Assembly: GCA_963575745.1 (NCBI GenBank)
Contig: CAUYUJ010008603.1
Span: 1-39,110, forward strand
DNA: 39,110 nucleotides
Reading direction: 5' to 3'
Source of the DNA: Prorocentrum cordatum
Lineage: Eukaryota; Sar; Dinophyceae; Prorocentrales; Prorocentraceae
A program made the position numbers and the translations under genes. Below are positions 8,242 to 18,123 of this stretch, one piece after another. Position 1 is the stretch's first letter. Each line of letters starts with the position of its first letter. The notes beneath the pieces are model-generated. The model saw only the letters and a list, made by a program, of their open reading frames with translations. It did not search any database and had not been told where the DNA came from.

Positions 8242-11200
8242 TTCCCTGGGGCGCTGCTTAATTATTGCGGGTTCGACCTATGGCAGAAGCGGTATGTGGA
8301 TCGGGACGTGGAGACAAGCAAGGCGTGCCCGTGGAGAGGACAAAGGCTGTTAAGTGAACCCTTGAGCACCTGTTTGGACAGCCAGGAGCGCCACGTGTCT
8401 CGGTGGGCCGTCCAGTTTACCTTCGAAGGAAGAGCGGGGCAATTATTCGGATGTGCTGAGGACGTCAGATGTCTTGCGTGTCCCGACAGACATTCGGTGG
8501 ATTGGGAGACGCCGCCGTTCTGTAGGAAACTGTGCCCGCAGTGCGAGGTGCCAGTATGCCGCGACTGCACAGGTAAACTCAGGGATCACGAGGCGGCATC
8601 TTCGTTCTTCGACGGCGGGGCCATCCCCATGAGTTTAGCCAGCGACCATTACTACGGCCACGTGAGTCGATACATTGTGGATAACGACGTCACGTGGCTG
8701 GAGTGCGCGGCGTGCTGCACGGTTTGGAGTACTATGTTGGTGTATTACCTGGAGGCCCCGTATGGCAATCTCATCGACGTGCCGCTCGGCAAGCCTGAAG
8801 CCAGAACGCAGGTGAAGGGCAACCTCTTCAGCTTCTCCATGCCTTGGGACGACATCGAGAGATGTTGTCGCGAAGCTTCCCAGCACGCCGAAGAGATCCA
8901 CGGGGACCGGCTGAAGTTGCTGCAGGATGCTCTCGGAGTGCCACATTCGGAGGAAACGTTGGCGATGCTGGTGAACATGCGCATCAAAGGGGGCAGCAAA
9001 GACTTGGCGCAGCACCTGAAAGGGCTGACGTTGCGCATCCCCGTAATGCGCAAATTGATGGAGTTCATGCGCGACAGCGGCTGTCCAGGGTATGGCAACA
9101 GCGGCCTGAACTCATTCGACAGAGTAGCACCCCGCCTCCACGAAAGATATTCCCAGAAGTACGCAGAGAAATACGGGGAGGCGAAGTTCATCCCGCAGGC
9201 AGTGCAGGATGCGGTGCAACAGGTAGAAGGGGCTGCAGATTCCCTCGTTCAAGACAAGCTGGCCACGCCTCCAGAGCCGGCAAGACGGGTGCAGGATTTC
9301 GTCTCAGCGTTGAGTCCGTCATATATCGTCGCTGAGCGGAGCACCAGAGCCCAGTCGAACATCTCGGAGAATTACAAGTCCGTTTTTGCCAGGTTCGGCG
9401 ATGTCAACATCCAGAGTGGGACGGACCTGACGAATCAGCATACCGCCTGGTACCTGGGCATGGCGTTTCCGTTCACGCTGCCGCGTGCTGTTGGCGGTTA
9501 CGACGTCCCGCACCAACCTTGTTGGCGTCGACCAGAGACGAAAGATCTCCCAACTCCACGTGGGCTTCTGCACAGGTGGCTCGAGCCGTCAGTGGGCGTA
9601 GCCCAGCGGAAGCTACCGAACGCGCATTTTGCAACGGGGCCAGCGACCACAGTGAGGTTGTTCGATCTCACGCGCGGCTTGCCGCAGCGGATAGAAGGCC
9701 AGTTCCGACGCACTTGGGGGTCTGCGCCGGCCTTGTGGAATCTATATTTTCGTGAACGCGTCAATCTGGGAGCAAGCTTGAGCATCAAGAGAGGGGAACG
9801 TTTGCAAGGCCAAAGCGCAGAGAGCGTACAGACTGACGCTGCCATTGCCGCTGCCGATTTACTCCGGAAGCTCGAGAAGGGTTACTACACGTTACCCGAT
9901 GGCAGACGCCGAAAGATCAACAATGATGCCAGTAAGCTGATTTTCGCAGTCGGCCTCAGCAACCTGCAGCGGCGACTCTTAGCTGATTTCCGCTTTCGAT
10001 GCCGGGCCATTCCAGGCACGCAGGAGATTCGGACGAAGATTGGGCACCTGGGGATCTGGGCTTGCGTTAACTATGGGAATGGCATATTTTGTATTATTTC
10101 CCCAGGAGAGCGGCACAACTATCTAGCGCTCAGGCTCAGCAGGCACCGCCAGGACGATCCCTTCGTTGCAAGCGAGAGCAGGAGACAGCAGTGGGCAAGA
10201 AGCGATTCGCCGAGCCTGGAGCCGTCGCCAGAGGACGAGTTTGAGGTCCACATTCCTGGATATGACACGCGTCGCTTGTTCCTCGCAGAGGACCCCTGGG
10301 CCGCCTGCAACGCATTCTTCGTGCAGATCCGCACGGTCTTGGAGACGATGCTCGGAGTGCGCATGTGCCCTCGCTGTCCGCAGTGCTCTGAGTCTGGATC
10401 GCCGTGTCAGGACGCCCTGGGCAGCAACGCTGAAGCCATGGGAGGCATTGCCGGGCGCGTGGACGCTTTGTTCGGCGCCGTGGAGGCTCAGAAAACGACG
10501 GGGGGGCTGCATTATCATTTTTTCATGTTCGTTCAGCGCCTGCACCAGTTCGCCACGCTGAAGGAGATCGCGCAGAAAATCGAGGAAGGTCTTGTGAATG
10601 CGACGGAGCTGAAGCATTTCCTCGGGCAAATCTGTTGTGAGAGATACCCTGACGTGGACCAATTTGCTAGAGAGAGAACTTCGCTGGAGCAGAACTTCCC
10701 GACATACTCGGAGTCGTCCGAATGCTCTGGATCGTCAGCATGGGGGGAGTTGAAATTGGGCCGCTTGCTTCGGTTCTTGTATGATGACGCAAGAGCTGGT
10801 CTGCGCTCGTCCGCGCAGGGGGCTCCAGGGGAAGCTCAGAAGCTCGGCCTGCTCTGCGACGACGCCACTTTCAAGGAGAAGTTCAACGGCGCTCTACAGT
10901 ATTTCATGTGTCGGTGCCAGCACCACATTCATCGACTGGCAATGGATTTGAAGACCAAGCAGGAGAAGCGTTTGGTGCCCAACGCCTGCGCCTCCAAGAA
11001 GAACAAGAGAGAGTGCGAGCACAAGGCGCCGTGGACCAAGAGAGTGTCTCCCGAGTGGATGACGGCGCCGCTGCTGGTTTGCAAGGGCATCGCCAAGAAG
11101 TTCACTTTGCGCACAAGCGGAGTCCGAAATTGGCTGGGGCAAACTCTCGGACTGCGCAATGAGGAGTGGCTGAACGGGTGCATGCCGGGCCTGTGCGTCG

Positions 11201-11361
11201 CTTTTGCAGGGGGCAACAGTGACGTGAAACCCAATGACCGACTGCCGATCACCGAGCAAACGCATGAGACTTGTTGCAAGAAGAAACGCTGCATCATGAA
11301 GAAACAGAGTCTGGGGAGAGCCACTCGAGCAATTCAGCGCACGCAGGTAGTTACGAATGGA
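8242..11361 (+). pseudogene. Helitron Rep nuclease (HUH endonuclease) region
   Basis: Open in one frame from about 8,242 (just after a TAA) to the TAA at 11,362, over 1,000 codons. Near the N-terminus, cysteine pairs (CLAC, CPQCEVPVCRDC, CAAC) look like a zinc-binding region. The Rep core follows: DPWAACNAFFVQIRTVLETML (10,291 on) resembles the Helitron N-domain, and GGLHYHFFMFVQ places the HUH metal-binding histidines at codons 10,510-10,512 and 10,516-10,518. This type of Rep nicks one strand and forms a covalent tyrosine link during rolling-circle transposition. The frame ends exactly where the YxxxY motif should begin. Length and motif order match Helitron RepHel proteins. The nuclease as encoded here would be truncated and inactive. 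Confidence 0.8.
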
Positions 11362-11922
11362 TAATTCGGGGGATACATTGGCAAGCGACAGCCTGCGGGC
11401 ACTTTGGAGACCAAGAAATGCGTAGACAAGCTGTTTACCTTGAGGGCGAAGATACAGGGCAGAGGGACAGCGGTTCAGCTCAGAGCAAGCAGCGGGAGAC
11501 TGATAACGGAACTCGAGATGAACAGCACGTACCGAGGCGCCGTGGAAGTGTGCAACCTGTGCTGTAATCTGGACCAGAGCGACCTTCTGAAGGCAGAGTG
11601 CATCCGGACCTTCCACGAGCATACGATTGATGGGCGGGCGTGGATGAACAAGTTGGAAACATCCCAGAATGGGTCGCAGATGAAGGACAGCAGCGTGACG
11701 ACGTACGTGCCGCCGGCTCGCAAACCTCACGTGCGGACAGACCGATCGAGAGTGAACGAGTTCGACTCCTACGGATTTCGCCCGGTGCAGCACCCTTGGA
11801 AGTTGTTGTCGGCGTACGAGTTCTTGCGGCAGTGGAGGTGCGAACCACTACTGGTTCCGACGCACTACTTGAACCGCAACCTGGCACCGCGTATGCGTGG
11901 ACAAAAGAAGGCCAGCAATTAA
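11362..11922 (+). pseudogene. Helitron Rep C-terminal part after nonsense codon
   Basis: Same frame as the Rep region, continuing directly after TAA 11,362-11,364. It starts FGGYIGKRQPAG. The Tyr codon 11,374-11,376 is four codons after the TAA, the exact spacing of the catalytic YxxxY pair (compare KYxxKYxxK-type Helitron motifs), so the stop replaces the first tyrosine. Past it the protein is well preserved (ETKKCVDKLFTLRAKI, EMNSTYRGAVEVCNLC, IDGRAWMNKLE). The frame is lost near 11,890 and the reading continues one frame over. A single base change from TAT or TAC to TAA would explain the stop. Confidence 0.7.
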
Positions 11923-12401
11923 TCAGGAGCAAACAGTACAAGGATGGGGAAGTCGCCGCCAAGCCTGGAGAGCATTACATAGCAGTGACACCCGAGGCAG
12001 ACGAGTATTTCGTGTTTCCGCAGGACGCAGGTGTCTTCTGCCACTCATGGGTTCTGGTCAGGAAAGCGAGGCCGGACGTGGTGGTCATCGAAGGCTTGCC
12101 CATGCCCAGCGTACACAAAAGTTCTGCGTACAACGCTCAGTATTGCAGTTTATTTTTCCGTCCCTGGACGCTCTATGGAGGAGACGTGACTGTGCCTCAC
12201 CTGAGTATGTTGGGGATGGAGTTAACGGTACTGCGGCATTGGCAGGAGGCCCAGCACCAGTCGCCCCAAGTTCGAGCTTTGTGTAGGCTGACCAAGAAGA
12301 CAACCACAACAGGGACGCCATCGACGCTGGACAGCGTATCCTGGAAGACCGCTTGGGACGAGTACGTGCGCGGGAACGTGGTCAGCCACGAGGAAAACAA
12401 A
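11893..12401 (+). pseudogene. Helitron Rep-helicase linker, third frame
   Basis: From about 11,893 the protein continues in another frame: TAYAWTKEGQQLIRSKQYKDGE, EHYIAVTPEADEYFVFPQ, VVIEGLPMPSVHKSSAYNAQYC, SLFFRPWTLYGGD. It runs to DEYVRGNVVSHEENK. The last codon, AAA at 12,399-12,401, is followed by GTATCAC, a possible splice donor. The segment between Rep and helicase in Helitrons has no assigned enzymatic role. The switch of frame near 11,890 fits a 1- or 2-base indel. Confidence 0.6.
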
Positions 12402-12661
12402 GTATCACACAAAACAACGACCCAAATCTCCATCCAAACATCAACGGGGGGGGGGAGGGGGGTGGGAGGGTGTGCGGGGGGTGTTCGTGGGTGATGTTGT
12501 GTGTGAGTGAGTGAGGAGAGAGAATGAAAGTAATTGTATGTAAGAGAGTATTATATGAGAAGGCACTTCCAGACGACGCCAGCGCGGGTTTTCTAGCTAG
12601 CAGAGAATCATGCTTGAGTGTAACCTGTATAACTTTTACCGCCGGCGATGACACCACCAGA
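12402..12661 (+). other. Probable intron or insertion between Rep and helicase parts
   Basis: Low-complexity sequence (G-rich run at 12,446-12,482, GTGTGTGAGTGAGTGAG after it) separates two conserved protein segments. It starts GTATCAC after a complete codon. CACCAG at 12,655-12,660 is an acceptor-like end, but joining there leaves a one-base phase mismatch with the downstream frame. The boundaries are unresolved, or an indel is present. Confidence 0.4.
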
Positions 12662-13542
12662 GATATCCTGCTGAATACGATGGCGTCGTCGGGCAAGGCG
12701 GCAGATGATCAGAGCGAGGCAGATGCGTCGGAAGAAGAGCAAGATATGCCTCCGCTGAGCCTCCCTGGTGGAAAGTTCCAACAACTGCTCCAATCGGCTA
12801 AAGAAGAGGACAGCCTCGGCGAGAAGTGGACCGCCTCGGCGAAAGCGAAGGTGACAGCTTCGGAGAACAGCCGAGTGGAGAAAACTGCCCGACTGCACGA
12901 GTATGAACAAAGCCACCGCATCGGAGAGCGAGTGTGGAAGACGGAACCTTCGGGCGTCGAGGCTGGAGACCGTGCATGTCCGGGACATATCTTCGAGGAT
13001 GCGTACCAGGACCACCTCGCAGCTCTATCCGCAAGTGGCACGAGCCAGAAGGCACACGATGCTCCCTTCGACGAGAAGCGTGAAGCTGCTGCTTCGTTCA
13101 ACCCTGCAGGGAATGGCTTCACCAGCATCGACAAAGCGTTTGCTTCCATATTGGCGAGCTCGAAGATCCCGAACGAGAAACAGCGCCAGTTTCTCGAACA
13201 CTTTGTTCGACGTTTGAAGATTGAGTGGCTGGAGAAGCAGCAGGGCAACGTGAGCCAGAATTCCGAGGAGCCTCTGCTGGACGTAGTGCACGGATTTCTG
13301 GGCACCGGAAAAAGTGCCGTCATTGGCTGGATGCGGTACTTAATGGAGGAAGGTCTCGGTTGGGAGCACGGCGTTAGTTCGTGCGCTTGGCGTTTCAAAA
13401 TGCCATGGCGGCGCAGATCAACGGCCACACGGTGCACCACTGGAGCGGCATCCCGGCGCGGAACGACGACGGGAATGCCACGGGCAACAGGCACAAGCAG
13501 TCCATGAAGTGCGGGGCCCTGCGCGTGATCATCATCGACGAG
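12662..13542 (+). pseudogene. Helitron Pif1-type helicase, exon 1 (frameshifted)
   Basis: The frame runs from 12,662 (DILLNTMASSGKAADD...) through an acidic, then helical linker to the helicase core. Walker A is GFLGTGKS at 13,292-13,315. The frame is lost after WEHGV at about 13,375. It resumes one frame over, directly downstream of a TAG at 13,375-13,377, as LAFQNAMAAQINGHTVHHWSGIP (motif Ia region) and LRVIIIDE (Walker B, 13,522-13,542). Pif1-family helicases unwind DNA 5' to 3' and drive strand displacement in rolling-circle transposition. A single lost base accounts for the shift. The exon ends at GACGAG, inside the DE-VS helicase motif II. Confidence 0.75.
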
Positions 13543-13952
13543 GTCCCGAGGGCACCGAACGAGTCACTCCATGGAGTACATTGTTGAGTGCCCTCGACGT
13601 GGTGTGAGTCGTTCGGGGTCCTCGTGTGTGGATTGTTGGGGCTCTTCCTCTTGGTGTGAGTCTTTCGGGCCCTTCGTCCTGGTGTGAGGCCTTCGAGCTC
13701 CTCCTGGTGCGAGTCGCGTTGGAGTTCGTGGTCGTGCGAGTCGTTCGGGCCCCTCGTCCTGGTGTGAGTCGTTCGGGCTGCACGTGGTGTGAGTCGTTCG
13801 GGCTCTTCGTCACCTCCAACGGCGGCATCTGGGCCAATTCTGATAATTCTCTAGTGTGCCCCGGGCGTCTCCATGTTTGCAAGACCTGTCGAGGCAATGA
13901 GCATAGCTCAGCGCAGACAGAAAAAGAGATGTTCTGTATGCAAGATTTCCAG
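13543..13952 (+). other. GT-AG intron in helicase, filled with the ~27-bp minisatellite
   Basis: The intron starts GTCCCGAG after GACGAG and ends TTTCCAG before GTGAGCATGATG. Removing it joins IIIDE to VSMMSAELLGTLE, the expected Pif1-type motif II. AGGT occurs at both edges (13,541-13,544 and 13,951-13,954), as if a target site were duplicated. The middle (13,589-13,818) is about eight units of the same minisatellite as the flanking DNA. From 13,626 the intron is open in frame with exon 2. Confidence 0.75.
13589..13818 (+). repeat. ~27-bp minisatellite inside the helicase intron
   Basis: About eight units of the GTGTGAGTCGTTCGGGC motif, same strand and consensus as arrays A and B. Confidence 0.85.
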
Positions 13953-16466
13953 GTGAGCATGATGTCCGCGGAGCTGCTGGGCACCCTGGAACGAGTGGTC
14001 AGTGCCGGTGTCCGTGCGAGGGGCACGTACAAGAAGAGGGCGGGGGAATTGCATCGCGCCTTCGGGGGAGTGAACGTGGTCATGTGCGCTGATTTTTGGC
14101 AGTTGCACCCCGTGACGGGCACCTTCCTGGCATCCAACCCTCTGGGCGTGCCCGCAGGGTGCGCGCACCGCGCGTTGGAGCTGTTCTGGCAAGACGGCGT
14201 CGATAGCGTGCGATCTTTCTGGCAGTTGACCGAATTGATGAGGTGTGACGATGCATGGTACAACTCGTTTCTGGGCCAGTGCAGAGTTGGAAATCTCAGC
14301 ATGGAGGACTACAGCTACTTCCACGGGCTCCCGACGTTGACGTTCCCGAGCTCGGGCAAGTGCGTTTGCAACGACGACGTGGTGGACGACCCAGCACTGG
14401 GCCCGTATCGCAAGACTTGGGGGGGGCGCTTCTCAGGAGGGTGCGCCGACATGGCGGCGTTTCTGAACTCGCCAGAGGGCGAGTGCGAAGAGTGCCGTGC
14501 GGAGCGAGGCAAGAGACACAGGGTTCTGACCGACACTGACTCGCTGGCGCCAGAGCTTCGCATGAACCCATTCAGCGGCGCACCTGCTCTGTACACCTTC
14601 AGCGTGCCCAGGTACTTCGCGACGAACCTACGCGCGAGGGAGTTTGCCAAGCAGAAGAACGTTCAGCTCTCGTGGTGCTACGCTCGAGGTGTGCCGCTGC
14701 ATCCAGGAGATCGCGATTTGCCGAAGGAGAAATTGGACGAGAAGTTGTTCTCCTGGCTGAAGAGGCACGACCAGGAGACGGGCAACATTCCGAGCATCTA
14801 CCCATTGGCCAAAGGCATGCCCATTCGGTTGACGGACAACGTCGATCGAAGCAGACAACTCTACAGACATCGAAAGGGAGTGATTTACGGATGGACTCTG
14901 GCGCCTAATTGCAGCCCCCAGGAAATCGATGGCGAGTTCATATTGGAGAGGTTGCCCTTGGTGATCTACATCCATTTCCCAGAAGCACAATGGACAATAG
15001 GGAAGCTGCCGACGGGCGTATACCCGTTGAAGCGAAGATCCAGGACCTGGAAAGTCAACAAGCACACGGGCATCGAAGCTCGACGCACGGGCTTCTGGAT
15101 TCTCCCCGACTTCGCGTCCACCGCTCACATGATCCAGGGGGCGACGTTGGAAGCGGCATTCGCTGACCTGCAGCATTGGTCCAGCAGGGCGTCCATGACA
15201 GCTCAGATTGCTGCCTGCGTATGCTTGTCCAGAGTGAAGCGATTGCCAAACATCTGCGTCATGCAGCCGTTCTCCACTTTTCTGTTCGGCCTCGGCAACC
15301 CAGTGGGGCCCGAGCGACTGATGCGGAAGCTGTCTGGCCAGATCACAGCAGACGAGGCGATCCATGAATGGAGTACGCTTGATGACGAGGCCGCTGGGTG
15401 TGAGAAGATGGACCCCATGGCGAGGCAGCACCTGCGCGCCTGCTGCTACCTCAAAGGGAAGCAGGAGTACATGCTCGACGCTCGCGACTTCGGCATGAAA
15501 GCAGCTGCCGACTTCTACGAGAAGTACGTGTCGCAAGGGAGGTGGACGAGATGCATGGACTGCGCGCGCGAGAGCTGCCCAATGCCTTGTCCGTCTGCGC
15601 GGGCGCCCGAGGCTTCCCAAGGGGTGGCCGATGGCAACGCTCCAAGGAGAATCCCGGCAGATCATTCAATATGCAAGCGGCGTGTGGAACGTGATGACTG
15701 GAAGAAGAGCCTGACCCCGCAGAGCCACGGGTGTGCTGCTTGCAAAGATGTTTTTGCCGAGGGTGTGTGGGGCCCGAATATTATGAAACATCATCGGTGT
15801 GCCGATATAGACCTCGCGTGCCCCGGCTGCGCAGAGAAAGGGTTCGCGCCCGGCAACATCGAGGAGCACCAGTGCGAAGATTGCTTGGAGCTCTTGGGCA
15901 GCCTCGCTTTCGACAAATACGTGCTGTACAACGCGAAGAGGCGAGAGAAGTCCCGTTTGGTGTGTCTGGACTGTCAGACGAAGCTGCGGTGTGGGAAATG
16001 TACACCGGCGTATGAACTGAAGTACTGGTCGAAGTCTGAACGCAAGAATCACGCGTCTTCAAAGGGCAGAACTTTGGTTTGCAAAGCATGCCGTGCGCTA
16101 GGATTCGACCCGACGGATCTGGAGACGTACATGTGCCAGAGGTGCACTTGCAGGTTCGGCGCCCGTAAGTTCAACCAAACGCAATTGAGGAATCACAAGA
16201 ATCACAATCGCATGAAGCTACAGTGCAAGGAGTGCGTCGCTGACGTCGAAGAACGAGTGCGCCACCTGCGCAAAGCACTGCAGAAGAGCCAGCGAAAGTG
16301 CAAGTGCCATTGCCGCATTCACCAGGCCAAATGCCCGCTGACCCCCGTCTTTTTCGGAGAGAAACGCTGGCCGGGCAGCGACGGAGCGATATCCGCCGAC
16401 GACCGCAAGTTCTTGGGCGAGATGCAACCGATGCCAGAATGGTGGAGCAAAGCCTGGGGACGATGA
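13953..16466 (+). CDS. Helitron Pif1-type helicase exon 2 with C-terminal Stc1-like zinc modules
   Basis: An uninterrupted 838-codon exon in phase 0 after the intron. It opens with VSMMSAELLG (rest of motif II). Motif III follows (GGVNVVMCADFWQLHPV, 14,064 on), then a LTELMRC segment, motif V (TAHMIQGATLEAAF, ~15,120) and motif VI (CVCLSRVKRL, ~15,213). The last ~300 residues (15,540-16,340) hold repeated cysteine pairs: RCMDC, CAAC, CPGC, CEDC, CLDC, CGKC, CKAC, CQRC, CKEC. Two blocks fit the Stc1 pattern of CxxC, an aromatic-basic helix, then CxxC (HQCEDCLELLG... and YMCQRCTCRFGARKF...). Stc1 in fission yeast links RNAi to chromatin; here the module probably binds nucleic acid or protein. 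TGA at 16,464. This is the best-preserved part of the element. Confidence 0.8.
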   Translation: MSMMSAELLGTLERVVSAGVRARGTYKKRAGELHRAFGGVNVVMCADFWQLHPVTGTFLASNPLGVPAGCAHRALELFWQDGVDSVRSFWQLTELMRCDDAWYNSFLGQCRVGNLSMEDYSYFHGLPTLTFPSSGKCVCNDDVVDDPALGPYRKTWGGRFSGGCADMAAFLNSPEGECEECRAERGKRHRVLTDTDSLAPELRMNPFSGAPALYTFSVPRYFATNLRAREFAKQKNVQLSWCYARGVPLHPGDRDLPKEKLDEKLFSWLKRHDQETGNIPSIYPLAKGMPIRLTDNVDRSRQLYRHRKGVIYGWTLAPNCSPQEIDGEFILERLPLVIYIHFPEAQWTIGKLPTGVYPLKRRSRTWKVNKHTGIEARRTGFWILPDFASTAHMIQGATLEAAFADLQHWSSRASMTAQIAACVCLSRVKRLPNICVMQPFSTFLFGLGNPVGPERLMRKLSGQITADEAIHEWSTLDDEAAGCEKMDPMARQHLRACCYLKGKQEYMLDARDFGMKAAADFYEKYVSQGRWTRCMDCARESCPMPCPSARAPEASQGVADGNAPRRIPADHSICKRRVERDDWKKSLTPQSHGCAACKDVFAEGVWGPNIMKHHRCADIDLACPGCAEKGFAPGNIEEHQCEDCLELLGSLAFDKYVLYNAKRREKSRLVCLDCQTKLRCGKCTPAYELKYWSKSERKNHASSKGRTLVCKACRALGFDPTDLETYMCQRCTCRFGARKFNQTQLRNHKNHNRMKLQCKECVADVEERVRHLRKALQKSQRKCKCHCRIHQAKCPLTPVFFGEKRWPGSDGAISADDRKFLGEMQPMPEWWSKAWGR

Positions 16467-17170
16467 GGTTCGGCGCGCAGCTCGTCGTCTCAGTCGTATT
16501 ACTGGCGACACTACCTCTGGGGCTGGTTTCTGTATTCTGTAATGGTGCTGGTTATTCTGCTCAGGTGATGGTGTTTTTTTACTGTACTCGCCGTTATTGC
16601 CTCTTATTATTGGTGATTGCTGGGTTCCTTCGGGTGTCCAGCACTGGGATGAGATGGTGTATAGTCTCTCGTGCTTTGGTTCTCTGGTGTTGATTAGTGT
16701 ACTCCGTGATGGTGCTGGTTACCCTGTTCTGGTGGGAGCGCGGGTTTCTGTACTCAGTGATGGTTCATTGGTGAGATGACGTTTGGATACAGTGGATTGG
16801 ACGACTGGGGAGAGCGAGTGGGGAGACGGGATGTTGCCTCAATTGAGTTTCTGTTCGTGGGTTCGCTGGTACTGGTTTCTGTATTCTGTACTGGTGCTTG
16901 TTATTCTGCTCAGGTGATGGTGCTGGTTAGTGTACTCGCCGCTATTGCCTCTTATTCTTGGTGATTGCGGGGTTCCTTCGGGTGTCTGGCAGTGGGCTGA
17001 GATGGTGTATAGTCTCTCGTCCAGTACTGGGAGTACCTTGTGAGACACCGCTGCATCAATAATGGGTGGTATCGCTACTTTGCCACACTGGGATATCAGG
17101 CAGTTTTAGCCGTGGGTGTGGCCGCTAGCACGGTGCAGTGGATTCGTTCGGTGCTCTCCTCCTGGTGTCC
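16467..17170 (+). repeat. Helitron tail, with internal ~345-bp duplication
   Basis: Non-coding. 16,508-16,690 and 16,856-17,040 are related copies (GTATTCTGTA, TTATTCTGCTCAGGTGATGG, ACTCGCC, GGTTCCTTCGGGTGTC, GATGGTGTATAGTCTCTCGT). The second continues into the segment shared with 890-1,140 and 3,500-3,750. It is the 3' region common to the family. Confidence 0.7.
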
Positions 17171-17229
17171 TGGTGTGAGTAGTTGGGTCCCCCCTCCTGG
17201 ACAGAGTCGTTCGGGCCCCTCCTCAATGC

Positions 17230-17263
17230 GTGGGTCGTTCGGCGAGGGGCCCGAACGACCCAC
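17230..17263 (+). other. Conserved hairpin (copy 3)
   Basis: Perfect 13-bp stem 17,230-17,242 with 17,251-17,263, loop CGAGGGGC. Here the fourth stem pair is G:C (GTGGGTC with GACCCAC). The neighbouring hairpin has A:T at that place, so both sides changed together. Confidence 0.8.
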
Positions 17264-17270
17264 ACCGATA

Positions 17271-17306
17271 TGTGAGTCGTTCGGCGAGGGGCCCGAACGA
17301 CTCACA
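17271..17306 (+). other. Conserved hairpin (copy 4)
   Basis: Perfect 14-bp stem 17,271-17,284 with 17,293-17,306, same loop CGAGGGGC, only 8 bp after the previous hairpin. Confidence 0.8.
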
Positions 17307-17509
17307 CAAGGAAGGGCCCGAACGACTCACACCGGGGCCAGGGGCCCCAACGACGCACACCACATGCATTCTGGTCCAGGACGTCGCCGTCGTGTGAGTC
17401 GACAGAGTCGGTTACGTGTAGGACTCGAGGACGACCGCTTTCTGTCTTGCCTCCCATCGCCTTCTCTCCCTCGTCCTCTTCCTCCTCTTCGGCTCCTCGT
17501 CCTCGTAGT

Positions 17510-17559
17510 AGAAGTAGTACCAGTAGGATCAGTTGTACTACTGGTAGTGGTATAGTTGC

Positions 17560-17645
<86 letters not shown>

Positions 17646-17756
17646 TGGTAGTAGTAGTAGTAGTAGTAGTAGGACTAGTAGTAGTAGTAGTAGTAGTAGA
17701 TCTAGTAGTAGTGACAGTAGTATCAGTAGTAGTAGTAGTAGTACTACTACTACTAA

Positions 17757-17789
<33 letters not shown>

Positions 17790-17810
17790 AGGTAGTAGTA
17801 CTAGTAGTAA

Positions 17811-17844
<34 letters not shown>

Positions 17845-17880
17845 CGTAGTGGTAGTAGTAGTAGTAATAGTGGTATTTCC
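17510..17880 (+). repeat. (AGT)n microsatellite array 1
   Basis: About 370 bp of mostly perfect AGT triplets with interspersed variants (GGT, ACT, AAT). It yields open frames of poly-Val, poly-Ser or poly-Thr that I do not regard as genes. Confidence 0.95.
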
Positions 17881-17999
17881 GGTTTCAGCGGTAGTAGCAA
17901 ACGTAGTCGTCAACGTCGTCGTCGCACTAGTTGCCTCAGTAACAGAGGCAGTCACTAGAGCAGTGGTCTGTATGGAAGTTGTGGTAGTAGTACTAAGTA

Positions 18000-18024
18000 G
18001 TTGTAGTGGTAGTAGTAATAGTAA

Positions 18025-18123
<99 letters not shown>

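Larger units (their letters stand above)
5585..17310 (+). mobile_element. Helitron-type rolling-circle transposon (OTU-Rep-helicase), decayed
   Basis: The span runs from the leader module to the hairpins in the tail. Coding order is OTU protease, N-terminal region, HUH Rep nuclease, Pif1-type helicase, zinc modules, all on the + strand. HUH Rep joined to a Pif1-like helicase defines Helitrons. An OTU domain is known from the Helentron/Helitron2 branch. Frames are interrupted by at least three 1-base-type shifts (about 6,445, 11,890 and 13,375), in-frame stops at 7,373 and 11,362, and unresolved gaps at 8,190-8,241 and 12,402-12,661. The exact termini were not established; the ends given are inferred from modules shared with other copies in the window. 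Confidence 0.8.
17171..17375 (+). repeat. Minisatellite with orientation flip
   Basis: Units read GTGAGTCGTTCGGGC up to about 17,284, then the same motif as its reverse complement (GCCCGAACGACTCAC) to about 17,370. The flips are the two hairpins listed separately. Confidence 0.8.

Noticed and set aside
13626-13952. N-terminal extension of the helicase exon 2 frame through the minisatellite
   Set aside because: The frame is open but encodes repeat sequence, and joining 13,542 to 13,953 restores the expected helicase motif.
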